From NCBI GenBank assembly GCA_002256995.1, contig NCGX01000001.1, positions 117,785-181,784 of the forward strand: a DNA stretch of 64,000 nt. The letters are read 5' to 3'. A program made the translations under genes and the position numbers. Of the stretch, positions 17,285-26,418 are shown piece by piece. This stretch comes from Hydrogenophilales bacterium 16-64-40 (GTDB lineage: Bacteria > Pseudomonadota > Gammaproteobacteria > Burkholderiales > Thiobacillaceae). A model generated the notes under the pieces. It was not told the DNA's origin. It made no database searches and was given only the letters and a program-made list of their open reading frames with translations. The first letter of the stretch is position 1. Every line of letters starts with the position of its first letter.

Positions 17285-18676
17285 TTAGTAGGAGCCTGGC
17301 TGAGCCAGTGTCTCGAAGCGCGTGTATTCGCCGACGAAAGCCAGCCGCACCGTGCCGATGGGGCCGTTGCGCTGCTTGCTGATGATGATTTCGGCGGTGC
17401 CCTTGTCCTGCGTGTCGGGGTTGTAGACCTCGTCGCGATAGATGAACAGGATGACGTCGGCATCCTGCTCGATGGCGCCCGATTCGCGCAGGTCGGACAT
17501 CACCGGGCGCTTGTTGGGGCGCTGCTCGAGGCTGCGGTTCAGCTGTGACAGCGCGACCACCGGCACATGCAATTCTTTCGCCAGGCCCTTGAGGGCGCGC
17601 GAGATTTCCGAAATTTCGGTCGCCCGGTTTTCGCCCGAGCTGCTAGCCGACATCAACTGGATGTAGTCGATGATGATCATGCCGAGCTTGCCGCACTGGC
17701 GCATCAGGCGCCGCGCGCGCGCGCGCAGTTCCAGCACATTGAGCCCCGGCGTTTCGTCGATGAAGATGGGGGCGTCGTTGAGCTTGCCCAGCGCGTAGGT
17801 GAGCCGCTGCCAGTCGTCCTCGCCGAGCTTGCCGGTACGCAGGCGATGCTGGTCGAGCTTGCCGACCGAGCCGATCATCCGCATCACCAGTTGCTGGCCG
17901 CCCATTTCCATGGAAAAGACCGCCACCGGCAAGCCGGTGTCGAGCGCCACGTTCTCGCCGATGTTGATCGAGAACGCGGTCTTGCCCATCGACGGGCGTC
18001 CGGCGACGATGATCAGGTCGCCCGGCTGGAAGCCCGAGGTTTTCTGGTCCAGGTCGTGAAACCCGGTGGGCACGCCGGTGATGCCGGAATCGTTGTCGCG
18101 GTGATACAGCTCGTCGATACGCTCGACCACTTCTTTCAGCAGCGGCTTGATTTCGGTGAAGCCCGCCTGACCGCGGCTGCCGGACTCGGCAATCTCGAAC
18201 ACCTTGGCCTCCGCCTCGTCGAGCAACTGCGACGCGCTGCGTCCGGCCGGAGAATAGGCGGTGTCCGCGATTTTTGTTGCCACATCGGCCAGGCGCCGCA
18301 TCACCGAACGCTCGCGCACGATTTCGGCATAGCGGCGGATGTTGGCGGCCGACGGCGTGTTGCTCGCCAGCGCGACGATGTAGGCCAGTCCGCCCACGCT
18401 CTCGAGCTGGCCCAGCGATTGCAGCGCCTCGGTCACCGTCACCGCGTCGGCCGGCCGGTTTTCGGCAATCTGCCGCACGATCGCGCGCAGGATCTGGCGA
18501 TGATCCTGGCGGTAGAAGTCGCTTTCCGACACCACATCGCCAATGCGGTCCCATGCGCTGTTGTCCAGCAGCAGGCCGCCCAGCACGGCCTGCTCGGCTT
18601 CCAGCGAGTGCGGCGGCAGGCGCATTTGCGCCAGTTGGGGATCGGAATTTGCAGTCAGGGGGTGGATGGCGGCCAT
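17285..18676 (-). CDS. dnaB: replicative DNA helicase DnaB
   Basis: DnaB is the hexameric 5'-3' helicase at the replication fork. The 463-aa protein has the N-terminal domain (about 20-125, LPPHSLEAEQAVLGGLLLD) and a RecA-like ATPase domain with Walker A GRPSMGKT at 226-233, Walker B IIIDYIQLM, and the C-terminal ESGAIEQDADVILF. There is no intein. A strong terminator hairpin lies between this gene and rplI, so dnaB-alr probably has its own promoter. Confidence 0.98.
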   Translation of the reverse strand: MAAIHPLTANSDPQLAQMRLPPHSLEAEQAVLGGLLLDNSAWDRIGDVVSESDFYRQDHRQILRAIVRQIAENRPADAVTVTEALQSLGQLESVGGLAYIVALASNTPSAANIRRYAEIVRERSVMRRLADVATKIADTAYSPAGRSASQLLDEAEAKVFEIAESGSRGQAGFTEIKPLLKEVVERIDELYHRDNDSGITGVPTGFHDLDQKTSGFQPGDLIIVAGRPSMGKTAFSINIGENVALDTGLPVAVFSMEMGGQQLVMRMIGSVGKLDQHRLRTGKLGEDDWQRLTYALGKLNDAPIFIDETPGLNVLELRARARRLMRQCGKLGMIIIDYIQLMSASSSGENRATEISEISRALKGLAKELHVPVVALSQLNRSLEQRPNKRPVMSDLRESGAIEQDADVILFIYRDEVYNPDTQDKGTAEIIISKQRNGPIGTVRLAFVGEYTRFETLAQPGSY

Positions 18677-18765
18677 GGCAGGATTCTAGTCTTCAGCCCC
18701 CTCCCCACCAAGGGATAAGGCTGTGGATAAAGCGTGTACAGCCGGGAATATCCCGAGGGCTCGCA

Positions 18766-18795
18766 TAAAAAAAGGGAGCCTAGGCTCCCTTTTAA
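18766..18795 (-). terminator. Rho-independent terminator after rplI
   Basis: On the minus strand AAAAGGGAGCC-TA-GGCTCCCTTTT is an 11-bp perfect inverted repeat with a run of seven T ending the transcript. It starts about 20 bp past the rplI stop and would end the rpsF-priB-rpsR-rplI message before dnaB. Confidence 0.9.
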
Positions 18796-18811
18796 GCATA
18801 ACTGGCCGGCC

Positions 18812-19261
18812 TTACTGCAGGCCGGTCACCACCACCTTGATGTTGGCGGTGATGTCGGAGTGCAGCGCCAGCACCACAGGATATTCGCCGAGGGTCTTGA
18901 ACGGACCTTCGGGCAGACGGATTTCCGACTTGGACACTTCATGCCCTTGCGCCTGCAGCGCATCGGCAATGTCGGCGTTGGTGATGGAGCCGAACAGGCG
19001 ACCATCGACGCCGGCTTTCTGGCTGATCGTCACGCTCGTGCCTTCGAGCTTTTCGGCACGGCGCTGGGCGTCGGCCAGTTTTTCGGCGGCAGCGCGCTCC
19101 AGTTCAACCTTCTGTGCGGCAAACACTTCCATGTTGGCTTGCGTGGCGCGACGCGCACGGCCGGTCGGGATCAGAAAGTTGCGGGCGTAGCCGTCTTTTA
19201 CTTTAACCACGTCACCCAGGTTGCCCAGGTTGGCGACTTTGTCGGTCAGAATCACTTGCAT
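18812..19261 (-). CDS. rplI: 50S ribosomal protein L9
   Basis: The 149-aa product has the L9 signature block near the N-terminus ([20 protein letters not shown]), the long connecting helix ([18 protein letters not shown]) and the C-terminal RNA-binding domain ([16 protein letters not shown]). ATG 19261 gives the standard [13 protein letters not shown]; the longer open frame upstream overlaps rpsR and is not used. It is followed by a clear terminator. Confidence 0.98.
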   Translation of the reverse strand: MQVILTDKVANLGNLGDVVKVKDGYARNFLIPTGRARRATQANMEVFAAQKVELERAAAEKLADAQRRAEKLEGTSVTISQKAGVDGRLFGSITNADIADALQAQGHEVSKSEIRLPEGPFKTLGEYPVVLALHSDITANIKVVVTGLQ

Positions 19262-19271
19262 GGCCGTCTCC

Positions 19272-19562
19272 TCAATGCAGGTCGGTGTAAGGCATGAGCG
19301 CCAGGAAGCGCGCACGCTTGATCGCGGTGCCCAGCTGGCGCTGGTAATGCGCCTTGGTGCCGGTGATGCGCGCCGGGATGATGCGGCCATTTTCGGCGAT
19401 GAATTCCTTCAATACGTCGATGTCCTTGTAATCGATCTCAACCACCTTTTCGGCGGTGAAGCGGCAGAACTTGCGACGCTTGAAGAGACCACGGTTGCCG
19501 CTGTCGCGGCCGCCTTTTTTGGCGAACTTGCCGCCGGTTTTACCACCCATGGGACGTGCCAT
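19272..19562 (-). CDS. rpsR: 30S ribosomal protein S18
   Basis: S18 binds with S6 in the platform of the small subunit. The 96-aa protein carries the conserved core [25 protein letters not shown] and [15 protein letters not shown]. Its N-terminal extension of about 20 basic, glycine-rich residues ([13 protein letters not shown]) is longer than in E. coli but common in betaproteobacteria. It lies 10 bp before rplI and 35 bp after the truncated priB. Confidence 0.98.
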   Translation of the reverse strand: MARPMGGKTGGKFAKKGGRDSGNRGLFKRRKFCRFTAEKVVEIDYKDIDVLKEFIAENGRIIPARITGTKAHYQRQLGTAIKRARFLALMPYTDLH

Positions 19563-19597
19563 GATTTATTCCTTTTCGATTCGATTCAATATCAGGA

Positions 19598-19795
19598 TCA
19601 GCTGAGTTGCGCCAGTTGGGTGGCAAGCGTTCCACTTGCCTGTACCGTCAACTCGCATTCCACCTGCCGGGCCTGCGTGGCGACTGTCTGACTGCTGCGA
19701 TGCAGGATCACCGCCTCGGCAATCGGCACACCCGCCGGACTGTAACGCACAGGATCAACCTGGATGAGCGTTCCGCTGATGCCCAGCTTATTCAC
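19598..19795 (-). CDS. priB: primosomal replication protein N (PriB), C-terminally truncated
   Basis: The 65-aa product matches the N-terminal two-thirds of PriB, a single-strand-binding OB-fold protein of the PriA-dependent replication restart primosome (LGISGTLIQVDPVRYSPAGVP, then RQVECELTVQASG). PriB is normally about 100 aa. Here it stops after TQLAQLS, and the final strands with the VxVxGFLA-type segment are missing. Only 35 bp separate the stop from rpsR, too few for the lost part; a short remnant, GAT ATT GAA (like the usual ...IE end), is visible in another frame. The start is GTG at 19795, 17 bp after rpsF. It may be non-functional. Confidence 0.75.
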   Translation of the reverse strand: MNKLGISGTLIQVDPVRYSPAGVPIAEAVILHRSSQTVATQARQVECELTVQASGTLATQLAQLS

Positions 19796-19812
19796 TCATT
19801 CAGCCCACGCGC

Positions 19813-20211
19813 TCAGGCGTCGGCTGGCTGCTCGACGACCACTTCCGGCTTGGCCGTTTCAGGCTTGGCGCTGTCCAGCATGTCGCGCGACTTTTCTTCC
19901 TTCATCATCGGCGACGCCGTGGTCACGGCGGCGGCGTGCTTGATGGTCAGATGGCGCAGCACGGCATCGTTGAACTTGAAGCCATGTTCGAGTTCTTCCA
20001 GGGTTTCCTGGTCGCACTCGATGTTCATCAGCACGTAGTGGGCCTTGTGGACCTTCTGGATCGGGTAGGCCATTTGACGGCGGCCCCAGTCTTCCAGACG
20101 GTGGACAATGCCGCCACGCGTGGTGATGTTGCCTTTGTAACGCTCGATCATGGCGGGCACTTGCTCGCTCTGATCGGGATGGACGATAAATACGATTTCG
20201 TAATGCCGCAT
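19813..20211 (-). CDS. rpsF: 30S ribosomal protein S6
   Basis: S6 pairs with S18 on the 30S platform. The 132-aa protein has the S6 core [30 protein letters not shown] and [10 protein letters not shown], then an acidic tail of about 30 residues ([17 protein letters not shown]) seen in several proteobacteria. ATG 20211 follows a good ribosome-binding site (GAAAGGAAAC). It is the first gene of the rpsF-priB-rpsR-rplI operon. Confidence 0.98.
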   Translation of the reverse strand: MRHYEIVFIVHPDQSEQVPAMIERYKGNITTRGGIVHRLEDWGRRQMAYPIQKVHKAHYVLMNIECDQETLEELEHGFKFNDAVLRHLTIKHAAAVTTASPMMKEEKSRDMLDSAKPETAKPEVVVEQPADA

Positions 20212-20275
20212 CAAGTTTCCTTTCGGTTCAGCCCCCCGCTGCGGTGCGGTAGAGCAAGGTAAAAAAGCCAAGTTC

Positions 20276-20303
20276 AAAAAAACAATCCCCGGCAAAGCGG
20301 GGA
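20276..20303 (-). terminator. Rho-independent terminator after the decarboxylase gene
   Basis: On the minus strand TCCCCG-CTTTGC-CGGGGA forms a six-pair stem, followed by TTG and then seven T. It is about 60 bp past the stop of the decarboxylase gene and 65 bp before rpsF, so it would insulate the ribosomal operon. Confidence 0.75.
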
Positions 20304-20362
20304 CTGCAAATCATACGCTTTTTACCTGACAAATCAAGCCGGTCAGCGCGCCAAACAGCAGG

Positions 20363-22606
20363 TCACATCACGCAATCGACGTAATAGATGGCCTTGCCAT
20401 CGACCATGTCCTCGACCAGCCCATGCACGTCGGTTTCAAAGCCGGGGAATTTCACGTTGAAATCACGGGTGAACTGCAGGTAGCGCACGATGGTGCTGTT
20501 AAAGCGCTCGCCCGGAATCAGCAAGGGGATGCCCGGCGGATAGGGCGTCACCAGCATCGCGGTGATGCGGCCTTCGAGCTGGTCGATCTCGACCCGCTCG
20601 ATCTCGCGGTGCGCCATTTTGGCAAAAGCGTCGGCCGGCTTCATCGCCGGCGCCATTTCCGACAGGTACATCTCGGTGGTCAGGCGCGCCACATCGTTAG
20701 CCTTGTAGATGGCGTGGATCTGGTCGCACAGGTCCTTAAGCCCGGTCTTCTCGTAGCGCGGGTGCTTCTCGATGAACTCGGGCAGCACGCGCCACAGCGG
20801 CTGGTTCTCGTCGTAGTCGGCCTTGAACTGCTGTAGCGCGGTCACCAGTGTGTTCCAGCGGCCCTTGGTGATGCCGATGGTGAACATGATGAAGAAGGAA
20901 TACAGCCCCGTCTTCTCGACGATGACGCCGTGCTCGGCCAGGTATTTGGTGACGATCGCCGCCGGCAGGCCCCACTCGGCAAACGCGCCGTCCATGTCCA
21001 GACCGGGCGTGATGACGGTGGCCTTGATCGGGTCGAGCAGGTTGAAGCCGGGCGCGAGGTTGCCGAACTCATGCCAGCGCTCGCCGGCTTTCAGCATCCA
21101 GTCCTCGCGGTCGCCCACGCCTTCGTCGGCCAGTTTCTCGGGCCCCCACACCTTGAACCACCAGGAGTCGCCGAATTCCTCGTCGACCTTGCGCATGGCG
21201 CGGCGGAAATCGAGCGCCTCCTTGATCGATTCCTCGACCAGCGCGGGGCCGCCGGGCGGTTCCATCATCGCCGCCGCCACGTCGCACGAGGCGATGATGG
21301 CGTACTGCGGCGAGGTCGAGGTGTGCATCAGATAGGCTTCGTTAAAGCGGGTGAAGTCGAGCTTGCGCGTCTCCGAGTCCTGCACCAGGATCTGCGAGGC
21401 CTGGGAGAGGCCGGCCAGCAGCTTGTGGGTCGATTGGGTGGCGAACACCAGCGCATCCTTGGCGCGCGGACGGTCACGGCCGATGGCGTGCATGCCGCGA
21501 TAGAAGTCGTGGAAGGTCGCGTGCGGCAGCCAGGCCTCATCGAAATGCAGGGTGTCGATGTAGTCGCCCAGCAACTCCTTGATCATGTCGACGTTGTAGA
21601 GGATGCCGTCGTAGGTCGACTGGGTGATGGTGAGGATGCGCGGCTTGCGCTTCACGTCCTTGGCAAACGGATGCGCGGCGATCTTCTTCTCGATGTTCTC
21701 GGGCCGGAATTCGTCCAGCGGGATCGGCCCGATGATGCCGTAGTGGTTGCGCGTCGGCGTCAGGAAAATCGGGATCGCGCCGCACATGATGATCGCGTGC
21801 AGGATGGACTTGTGGCAGTTACGGTCGACCACGACGATATCGCCCGGCGCCACGGTGGCGTGCCACACCATCTTGTTGGACGACGAGGTGCCGTTGGTGA
21901 CGAAGAACAGGTGGTCGCAGTTGAAGATGCGCGCCGCGTTGCGCTCCGACGCCCCCACCGGACCGGTGTGGTCGAGCAGCTGCCCGAGTTCGTCCACCGC
22001 GTTGCAGACGTCGGCGCGCAGCAGGTTTTCGCCGAAGAACTGGTGAAACATCTGGCCGATCGGCGACTTCAGGAACGCCACCCCACCGGAGTGGCCGGGG
22101 CAATGCCAGGAATACGAGCCGTCCGCCGCGTAATGGGTCAACGCACGGAAGAACGGCGGCACCAGCGATTCGAGGTAGGCGCGCGCTTCGCGTCCGATAT
22201 AGCGGGCGAGAAATTCCGGCGTATCTTCCAGCATGTGGATGAAGCCGTTCAGCTCGCGCAGGATGTCGTTCGGAATATGGCGCGCGGTGCGCGTTTCGCC
22301 GTGCAGGAAGATCGGGATCTCGGCATTGCGGAAGCGCACTTCCTCGACGAAGGCGCGCAGTTTTTGCAGCGCCTTGCTCGTATCCTCGTCGCTGCCCGCC
22401 AGTTCCTCGTCGTCGATCGACAGCACGAAGGCCGAGGCGCGCGCCTGCTGCTGGGCGAACGAAGTCAGGTCGCCGTAGTTGGTGACGCCGAGCACTTCGA
22501 TTCCCTCCTTCTCGATGGCGTCGGCCAGCGTGCGGATGCCGAGCCCCGAGGCGTTTTCGGAGCGGAAGTCTTCGTCGATGATGACAACGGGAAAGCGGAA
22601 GCGCAT
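20363..22606 (-). CDS. Orn/Lys/Arg decarboxylase, fold type I
   Basis: This 747-aa PLP enzyme has an N-terminal receiver-like wing domain (about 1-130), the catalytic core with HCPGHSGG (about 168) and FVTNGTSSSNK, the PLP-lysine motif STHKLLAGLSQASQ (near 385), and a C-terminal domain (MLVTPYPPGIPLLIPGE). The family decarboxylates ornithine, lysine or arginine; the members found throughout betaproteobacteria are usually annotated arginine/lysine/ornithine decarboxylase. Substrate cannot be read here. A spermidine-synthase-like gene 3 kb away fits a polyamine role. A palindrome and TATAAT box lie just upstream. Confidence 0.93.
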   Translation of the reverse strand: MRFRFPVVIIDEDFRSENASGLGIRTLADAIEKEGIEVLGVTNYGDLTSFAQQQARASAFVLSIDDEELAGSDEDTSKALQKLRAFVEEVRFRNAEIPIFLHGETRTARHIPNDILRELNGFIHMLEDTPEFLARYIGREARAYLESLVPPFFRALTHYAADGSYSWHCPGHSGGVAFLKSPIGQMFHQFFGENLLRADVCNAVDELGQLLDHTGPVGASERNAARIFNCDHLFFVTNGTSSSNKMVWHATVAPGDIVVVDRNCHKSILHAIIMCGAIPIFLTPTRNHYGIIGPIPLDEFRPENIEKKIAAHPFAKDVKRKPRILTITQSTYDGILYNVDMIKELLGDYIDTLHFDEAWLPHATFHDFYRGMHAIGRDRPRAKDALVFATQSTHKLLAGLSQASQILVQDSETRKLDFTRFNEAYLMHTSTSPQYAIIASCDVAAAMMEPPGGPALVEESIKEALDFRRAMRKVDEEFGDSWWFKVWGPEKLADEGVGDREDWMLKAGERWHEFGNLAPGFNLLDPIKATVITPGLDMDGAFAEWGLPAAIVTKYLAEHGVIVEKTGLYSFFIMFTIGITKGRWNTLVTALQQFKADYDENQPLWRVLPEFIEKHPRYEKTGLKDLCDQIHAIYKANDVARLTTEMYLSEMAPAMKPADAFAKMAHREIERVEIDQLEGRITAMLVTPYPPGIPLLIPGERFNSTIVRYLQFTRDFNVKFPGFETDVHGLVEDMVDGKAIYYVDCVM

Positions 22607-22654
22607 GGCCTGCTCCAGAGGGAAGCCGTTGGAATGGGCAGATTAAAAAAGCGG

Positions 22655-22685
22655 ATTATACGAATCCCGCGTGTCCCGCGGGATT
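22655..22685 (-). promoter_or_regulatory. palindrome plus TATAAT box upstream of decarboxylase gene
   Basis: AATCCCGCG (22663-22671) and CGCGGGATT (22677-22685) form a 9-bp perfect inverted repeat with a 5-base centre. On the minus strand it is followed two bases later by a perfect TATAAT (22655-22660), about 49 bp before the decarboxylase start. The repeat covers the expected -35 position and could be an operator. It also touches the dcd stop codon and could act as a hairpin at the end of that message. Confidence 0.5.
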
Positions 22686-23251
22686 TAAGTTTTCGGCAGG
22701 GTGACGCCGACCTGGCCCTGATATTTGCCGCCGCGATCGCGATAGGATATCTCGCACACCTCGTCGGATTCGAGGAACAGCATCTGCGCCACGCCTTCAT
22801 TGGCGTAGATACGTGCAGGCAGGGGAGTGGTGTTGGAAAACTCCAGCGTGACATGGCCTTCCCACTCGGGCTCCAGCGGCGTCACGTTGACGATGATGCC
22901 GCAACGCGCATACGTGCTTTTGCCAAGACAGATCGTCAGCACACTGCGCGGAATGCGGAAATACTCCACCGTGCGCGCCAGCGCGAACGAGTTGGGCGGG
23001 ATGATGCAAGAGTCGCCTCTGACCTCGACGAAGGAATTCGGATCGAACGCCTTGGGGTCGACGATCGTGGTGTTGATGTTGGTGAACAACTTGAATTCGC
23101 TGGCGCAGCGCACGTCGTAGCCGTAGCTCGACGTGCCGTACGACACGATGGGGCGGCCATCGGCCTGCTTGACCTGCCCCGGCTCGAATGGCTCGATCAT
23201 GCCGTGCTCCGCCGCCATGCGGCGGATCCAGCGGTCGGACTTGATGCTCAT
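22685..23251 (-). CDS. dcd: dCTP deaminase
   Basis: Dcd deaminates dCTP to dUTP, the main source of dUMP for thymidylate synthesis in proteobacteria. The 188-aa protein is the standard length and carries [13 protein letters not shown], the active-site segment [16 protein letters not shown] (with Glu138-type residue), and [13 protein letters not shown] at the C-terminus. Its start shares one base with the apbC stop, so the two genes are probably coupled. Confidence 0.97.
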   Translation of the reverse strand: MSIKSDRWIRRMAAEHGMIEPFEPGQVKQADGRPIVSYGTSSYGYDVRCASEFKLFTNINTTIVDPKAFDPNSFVEVRGDSCIIPPNSFALARTVEYFRIPRSVLTICLGKSTYARCGIIVNVTPLEPEWEGHVTLEFSNTTPLPARIYANEGVAQMLFLESDEVCEISYRDRGGKYQGQVGVTLPKT

Positions 23252-24339
23252 CAGGTATTGGAAATGACGATGTTGGGAAACTTGGCGGAGTGGTCCACAG
23301 CGGTTTCACCGATCTTCACCGCCACACGGCGCGCGATCTGCTTGTAGATGTCCGTCACGCGGCTATCCGGAGCGGACACCACCGACGGCTTGCCGGAATC
23401 GGTGTCGGCACGGATGCTGCCATCGAGCGGCAGCGCGCCGAGAAACTCGACACTGTAGTCCTTGCACATGCGTTCGCCGCCGCCTTCGCCGAAAATGCGC
23501 TCTTCATGGCCGCAGTTCGAGCAGATGTGCAGGCTCATGTTTTCGACCACGCCGAGGATCGGGATGCCGACCTTCTCGAACATCTTGAGGCCCTTGCGCG
23601 CGTCGATCAGCGCGATGTCCTGCGGCGTGGTGACGATCACCGCGCCGGTCACCGGCACGCGCTGCGCCAGCGTCAACTGAATGTCGCCGGTGCCCGGCGG
23701 CAGGTCGACCACCAGATAGTCAAGCTCGCTCCAGTTGGTGTTGTTCAGCAACTGCTCCAGCGCCTGGGTCACCATCGGGCCGCGCCATACCATGGGGGTT
23801 TCGACATCGATCAGGAAACCGATCGACATTGCCTGAATGCCATGGCCGATCAGCGGCTCGAGGTTCTTGCCGTCGGTCGATTCGGGCTTGTCGGTGATCC
23901 CAAGCATGGTCGGTTGCGAGGGGCCGTAGATGTCGGCGTCGAGCATGCCGACACGCGCGCCCTCGACGGCCAGCGCCAGCGCCAGGTTGACGGCGGTGGT
24001 GGATTTGCCGACGCCGCCCTTGCCGGACGCCACGGCGATGATGTTCTTCACGTTGGGGATCAGCTTGACGCCACGTTGCACGCCGTGCGAAACGATCTTG
24101 AAGCTGACATTCGCGGTGGCGCTGGTCACGCCTTCGAGGGCGTTGAGCTTGTCTTCGACCTGCTGTTTGATGAGCGCCAACTGACTCTGTGCCGGGTAGC
24201 TCAGCTGGATGTCAACCGAAACAGCGCCGCCGTCGATCTTGATGTTGCGGGCGGATTTGGTCGAAACGTAATCCTTGTGGGTATTCGGATCGATCAACTC
24301 TTTCAGTGCGGTCTGCACCTGCAATTCGGAAACGGCCAT
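23251..24339 (-). CDS. apbC: iron-sulfur cluster carrier ApbC (Mrp/NBP35 family)
   Basis: A P-loop ATPase that binds and transfers Fe-S clusters. The 362-aa protein has an N-terminal MIP18/DUF59-like domain (about 1-90) and the ATPase domain with a deviant Walker [10 protein letters not shown] at 106-114, [16 protein letters not shown], and the cluster-binding pair CSNC near residue 275. The domain order is typical of bacterial ApbC. It overlaps dcd by one base. About 140 bp of non-coding sequence separates it from the unknown gene upstream. Confidence 0.96.
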   Translation of the reverse strand: MAVSELQVQTALKELIDPNTHKDYVSTKSARNIKIDGGAVSVDIQLSYPAQSQLALIKQQVEDKLNALEGVTSATANVSFKIVSHGVQRGVKLIPNVKNIIAVASGKGGVGKSTTAVNLALALAVEGARVGMLDADIYGPSQPTMLGITDKPESTDGKNLEPLIGHGIQAMSIGFLIDVETPMVWRGPMVTQALEQLLNNTNWSELDYLVVDLPPGTGDIQLTLAQRVPVTGAVIVTTPQDIALIDARKGLKMFEKVGIPILGVVENMSLHICSNCGHEERIFGEGGGERMCKDYSVEFLGALPLDGSIRADTDSGKPSVVSAPDSRVTDIYKQIARRVAVKIGETAVDHSAKFPNIVISNT

Positions 24340-24479
24340 GTTTGCTCCAGCGGGTTAATTAGCAATCGCTCATTTTAACGAATTCCACCGCTTTGGGTGA
24401 ACGGAAACGTAATAAGGACGTGGGATTCCCTGCCATTCGCAGGGGCATTCAGGGCGGGTCAGACGCACCGGAAACGCGC

Positions 24480-24842
24480 TTAGCGGGGGTCTGCATGATG
24501 CGCCACCAGCACCGCTTCGGGCACCCGCAGCCGGATCGCCGCGACCAACTCGCTGATCGCCCCCTGCCGCGGACGCAGCGATATCCACAGCAGATTTAGT
24601 TTGAGGTTGAGGTCGGCGAACACCACGTCCGGATGCAGCGCCAACACGGCCTGGATGTCGCGCGAGGCGCGCTCAATCTCGGCGCGCGGGCGGCTGCGCA
24701 AGCGGGGAATCAGCATCATGAAGTCGGTCAGCCGCTGGCCGGCGCTGTCGCGGGTGGGCGCGAGTTGCCACAAGGGCAAACCCGGCACAGATTCCGCGGC
24801 AGTCGACAACGTGGTTGAAGCATGGATCCGCATCTTCATCAC
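24480..24842 (-). CDS. hypothetical protein
   Basis: I do not recognise this 120-aa protein. It is same-strand and 19 bp downstream of rppH, so it is likely in that transcript. It has no signal peptide or membrane segment. The second half looks like an alpha/beta domain (RDIQAVLALHPDVVFADLN, then LRVPEAVLVAHH). The middle is basic (IPRLRSRPRAEIERASR). Opposite-strand frames in the same stretch are also open, so coding is likely but not certain; position and codon pattern favour this frame. Confidence 0.5.
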   Translation of the reverse strand: MMKMRIHASTTLSTAAESVPGLPLWQLAPTRDSAGQRLTDFMMLIPRLRSRPRAEIERASRDIQAVLALHPDVVFADLNLKLNLLWISLRPRQGAISELVAAIRLRVPEAVLVAHHADPR

Positions 24843-24861
24843 GCCTCCAGTGCCCCGACGT

Positions 24862-25413
24862 TCAGGGCTTCAACTGCATATCCAGCGCCGCGCCGCGCCG
24901 GTCGCACTGGCGATGCGCACGTTGCCGCAGAAAGCGCACGTCCTTGTGCAAATAGCGTTCGAGTTCCCCGAGCGCCAGGCGGTAGACCTCACGCTTGAAG
25001 TCGACCACCATATCCATCGGCACCCAATATTCGTTCCAGCGCCAGGCATCAAACTCGGGATGGCCGCTGGCGCGCAAGGAAACATCGCAGTCGCGTCCAG
25101 TCAGCCGCAGCAAGAACCAGATTTGTTTCTGGCCGCGATAGAGGCCGCGACTGTCGCGCCGCGTCCAATGGGTCGGCACGTCGTAACGCAGCCATTCGCG
25201 CGTGCGTCCGAGAATGCGCACGTGCGCGGGCTGCAACCCAACCTCTTCTTCCAGTTCCCGGAACATGGCCTGTTCCGGCGTTTCCCCTGCGTTGATGCCG
25301 CCCTGGGGGAACTGCCAGGCGTGCTGGTTGACGCGCTTGCCCCAGAAAACCTGGTTCTGCGCATTGCACACGATAATGCCTACGTTCGGGCGGTACCCTT
25401 CTCGGTCGATCAT
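24862..25413 (-). CDS. rppH: RNA pyrophosphohydrolase RppH
   Basis: RppH removes pyrophosphate from the 5' end of mRNA and so starts RNase E-dependent decay. The 183-aa protein has the canonical start [13 protein letters not shown], the Nudix box [20 protein letters not shown], and [17 protein letters not shown] after it. I use ATG 25413, the conserved position; a start four codons upstream is open. It is 153 bp from the aminopropyltransferase-like gene upstream; that gap holds its promoter. Confidence 0.95.
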   Translation of the reverse strand: MIDREGYRPNVGIIVCNAQNQVFWGKRVNQHAWQFPQGGINAGETPEQAMFRELEEEVGLQPAHVRILGRTREWLRYDVPTHWTRRDSRGLYRGQKQIWFLLRLTGRDCDVSLRASGHPEFDAWRWNEYWVPMDMVVDFKREVYRLALGELERYLHKDVRFLRQRAHRQCDRRGAALDMQLKP

Positions 25414-25566
25414 GGCCGCCACCATCTAAAATATTCGATTACCTACATTCTTTCACACCCTTCGGAAATTGCAAACCTGCCGCGGCCGGAAATCTTCCGT
25501 TAAGCATTGTTTTAATTCGTATTTTTGCGCCAATACGGGCCGCACAAAGCCACCCGATTGGGCGCG

Positions 25567-26337
25567 TTATTCCAGCAGCGGCGCGATCCCTTCCGCCCAT
25601 TGAAAATCGCGTGCGAAGCTGCGCAGGTCGAGTCCCCACCGCTTCGACAGGTCTTCCAGCTTCGGCCGCGACGCATCGAGTCTTGCCGCCGCCCCCGGCT
25701 CGGTGAAGCCGAACACGATGACATTGGTTTTGTCCTGCACCGGAATCCAGCCAACTTCGCCATCGAACGCCCGGGTCAGGCGCGCGAAATACTCGGGGAA
25801 TTCGCTGTCGCGCCCCCATAAATTCACCACCAGCACCCCGCCCGGTTTGAGCGCGCGACGGCATGCCGCATAAAAAGTCTGGGTCGCCAGCGCCTCCACC
25901 TGGTTGCCGGCATCGAAGCCGTCGAGCAGGATGACGTCGGCACTGGCGGGATGCTGGCGCACGTACAGGGCGCCGTCAGCCTCGACCACCCTGAGTGCGT
26001 CGTCGTCAGGCGGCAACTCGAAATGCGTGCGCGCGGCGGCAATCACCCGCGGGTCGATCTCCACCGCGGTGATATGCGTCTGCGGCCGCTGCCGGCGGAT
26101 GAACTTGGCGAGCGAGCCGCCGCCGAGGCCGATCATCAGCACCGCCTGCGGCATCGGGTTGAACATCAGGAAGCCCATCATCGCCCGGGTATAGGCCAAC
26201 TCAAGATCCCAAGGCCGGCTGACCCGCATCGCGCTCTGGATCGCGCGGCTGCCCAGGTGCAGCGTACGCATGCCGCGTTCCTCGGTCACTTCCAGCCCGT
26301 CATCGGTTGCCCGGCGTTTCCCAAACTTCAAGCGCAT
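25567..26337 (-). CDS. spermidine synthase-like methyltransferase-fold protein
   Basis: The 256-aa protein has a Rossmann-like core with MIGLGGGSLAKFI (nucleotide or decarboxy-SAM loop), AVEIDPRVIAAAR, a DVILLDGFDAG motif and VLVVNLWG. This is the speE/fused-spermidine-synthase family. It lacks the extra N-terminal beta domain expected of a true spermidine synthase and has an unusual start (RRATDDGLEVTEERG), so it may be a paralog with another substrate. ATG 26337 is chosen because the frame further up runs through the antisense of proS. It is divergent from proS. Confidence 0.8.
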   Translation of the reverse strand: MRLKFGKRRATDDGLEVTEERGMRTLHLGSRAIQSAMRVSRPWDLELAYTRAMMGFLMFNPMPQAVLMIGLGGGSLAKFIRRQRPQTHITAVEIDPRVIAAARTHFELPPDDDALRVVEADGALYVRQHPASADVILLDGFDAGNQVEALATQTFYAACRRALKPGGVLVVNLWGRDSEFPEYFARLTRAFDGEVGWIPVQDKTNVIVFGFTEPGAAARLDASRPKLEDLSKRWGLDLRSFARDFQWAEGIAPLLE

Positions 26338-26418
26338 TGCCGTCCTGTCGCAAAAACGAGGGCGAAAGATTAACCGCACGCACGCTAAAATGCGCGTTTT
26401 CGTCCCGATTATTCCACC

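Noticed and set aside
20930-23347. 805-codon plus-strand open frame opposite the decarboxylase and dcd genes
   Set aside because: It is antisense to two clearly recognised genes and its His/Arg/Val-rich translation matches no family I know. Long antisense frames are common in GC-rich genomes.
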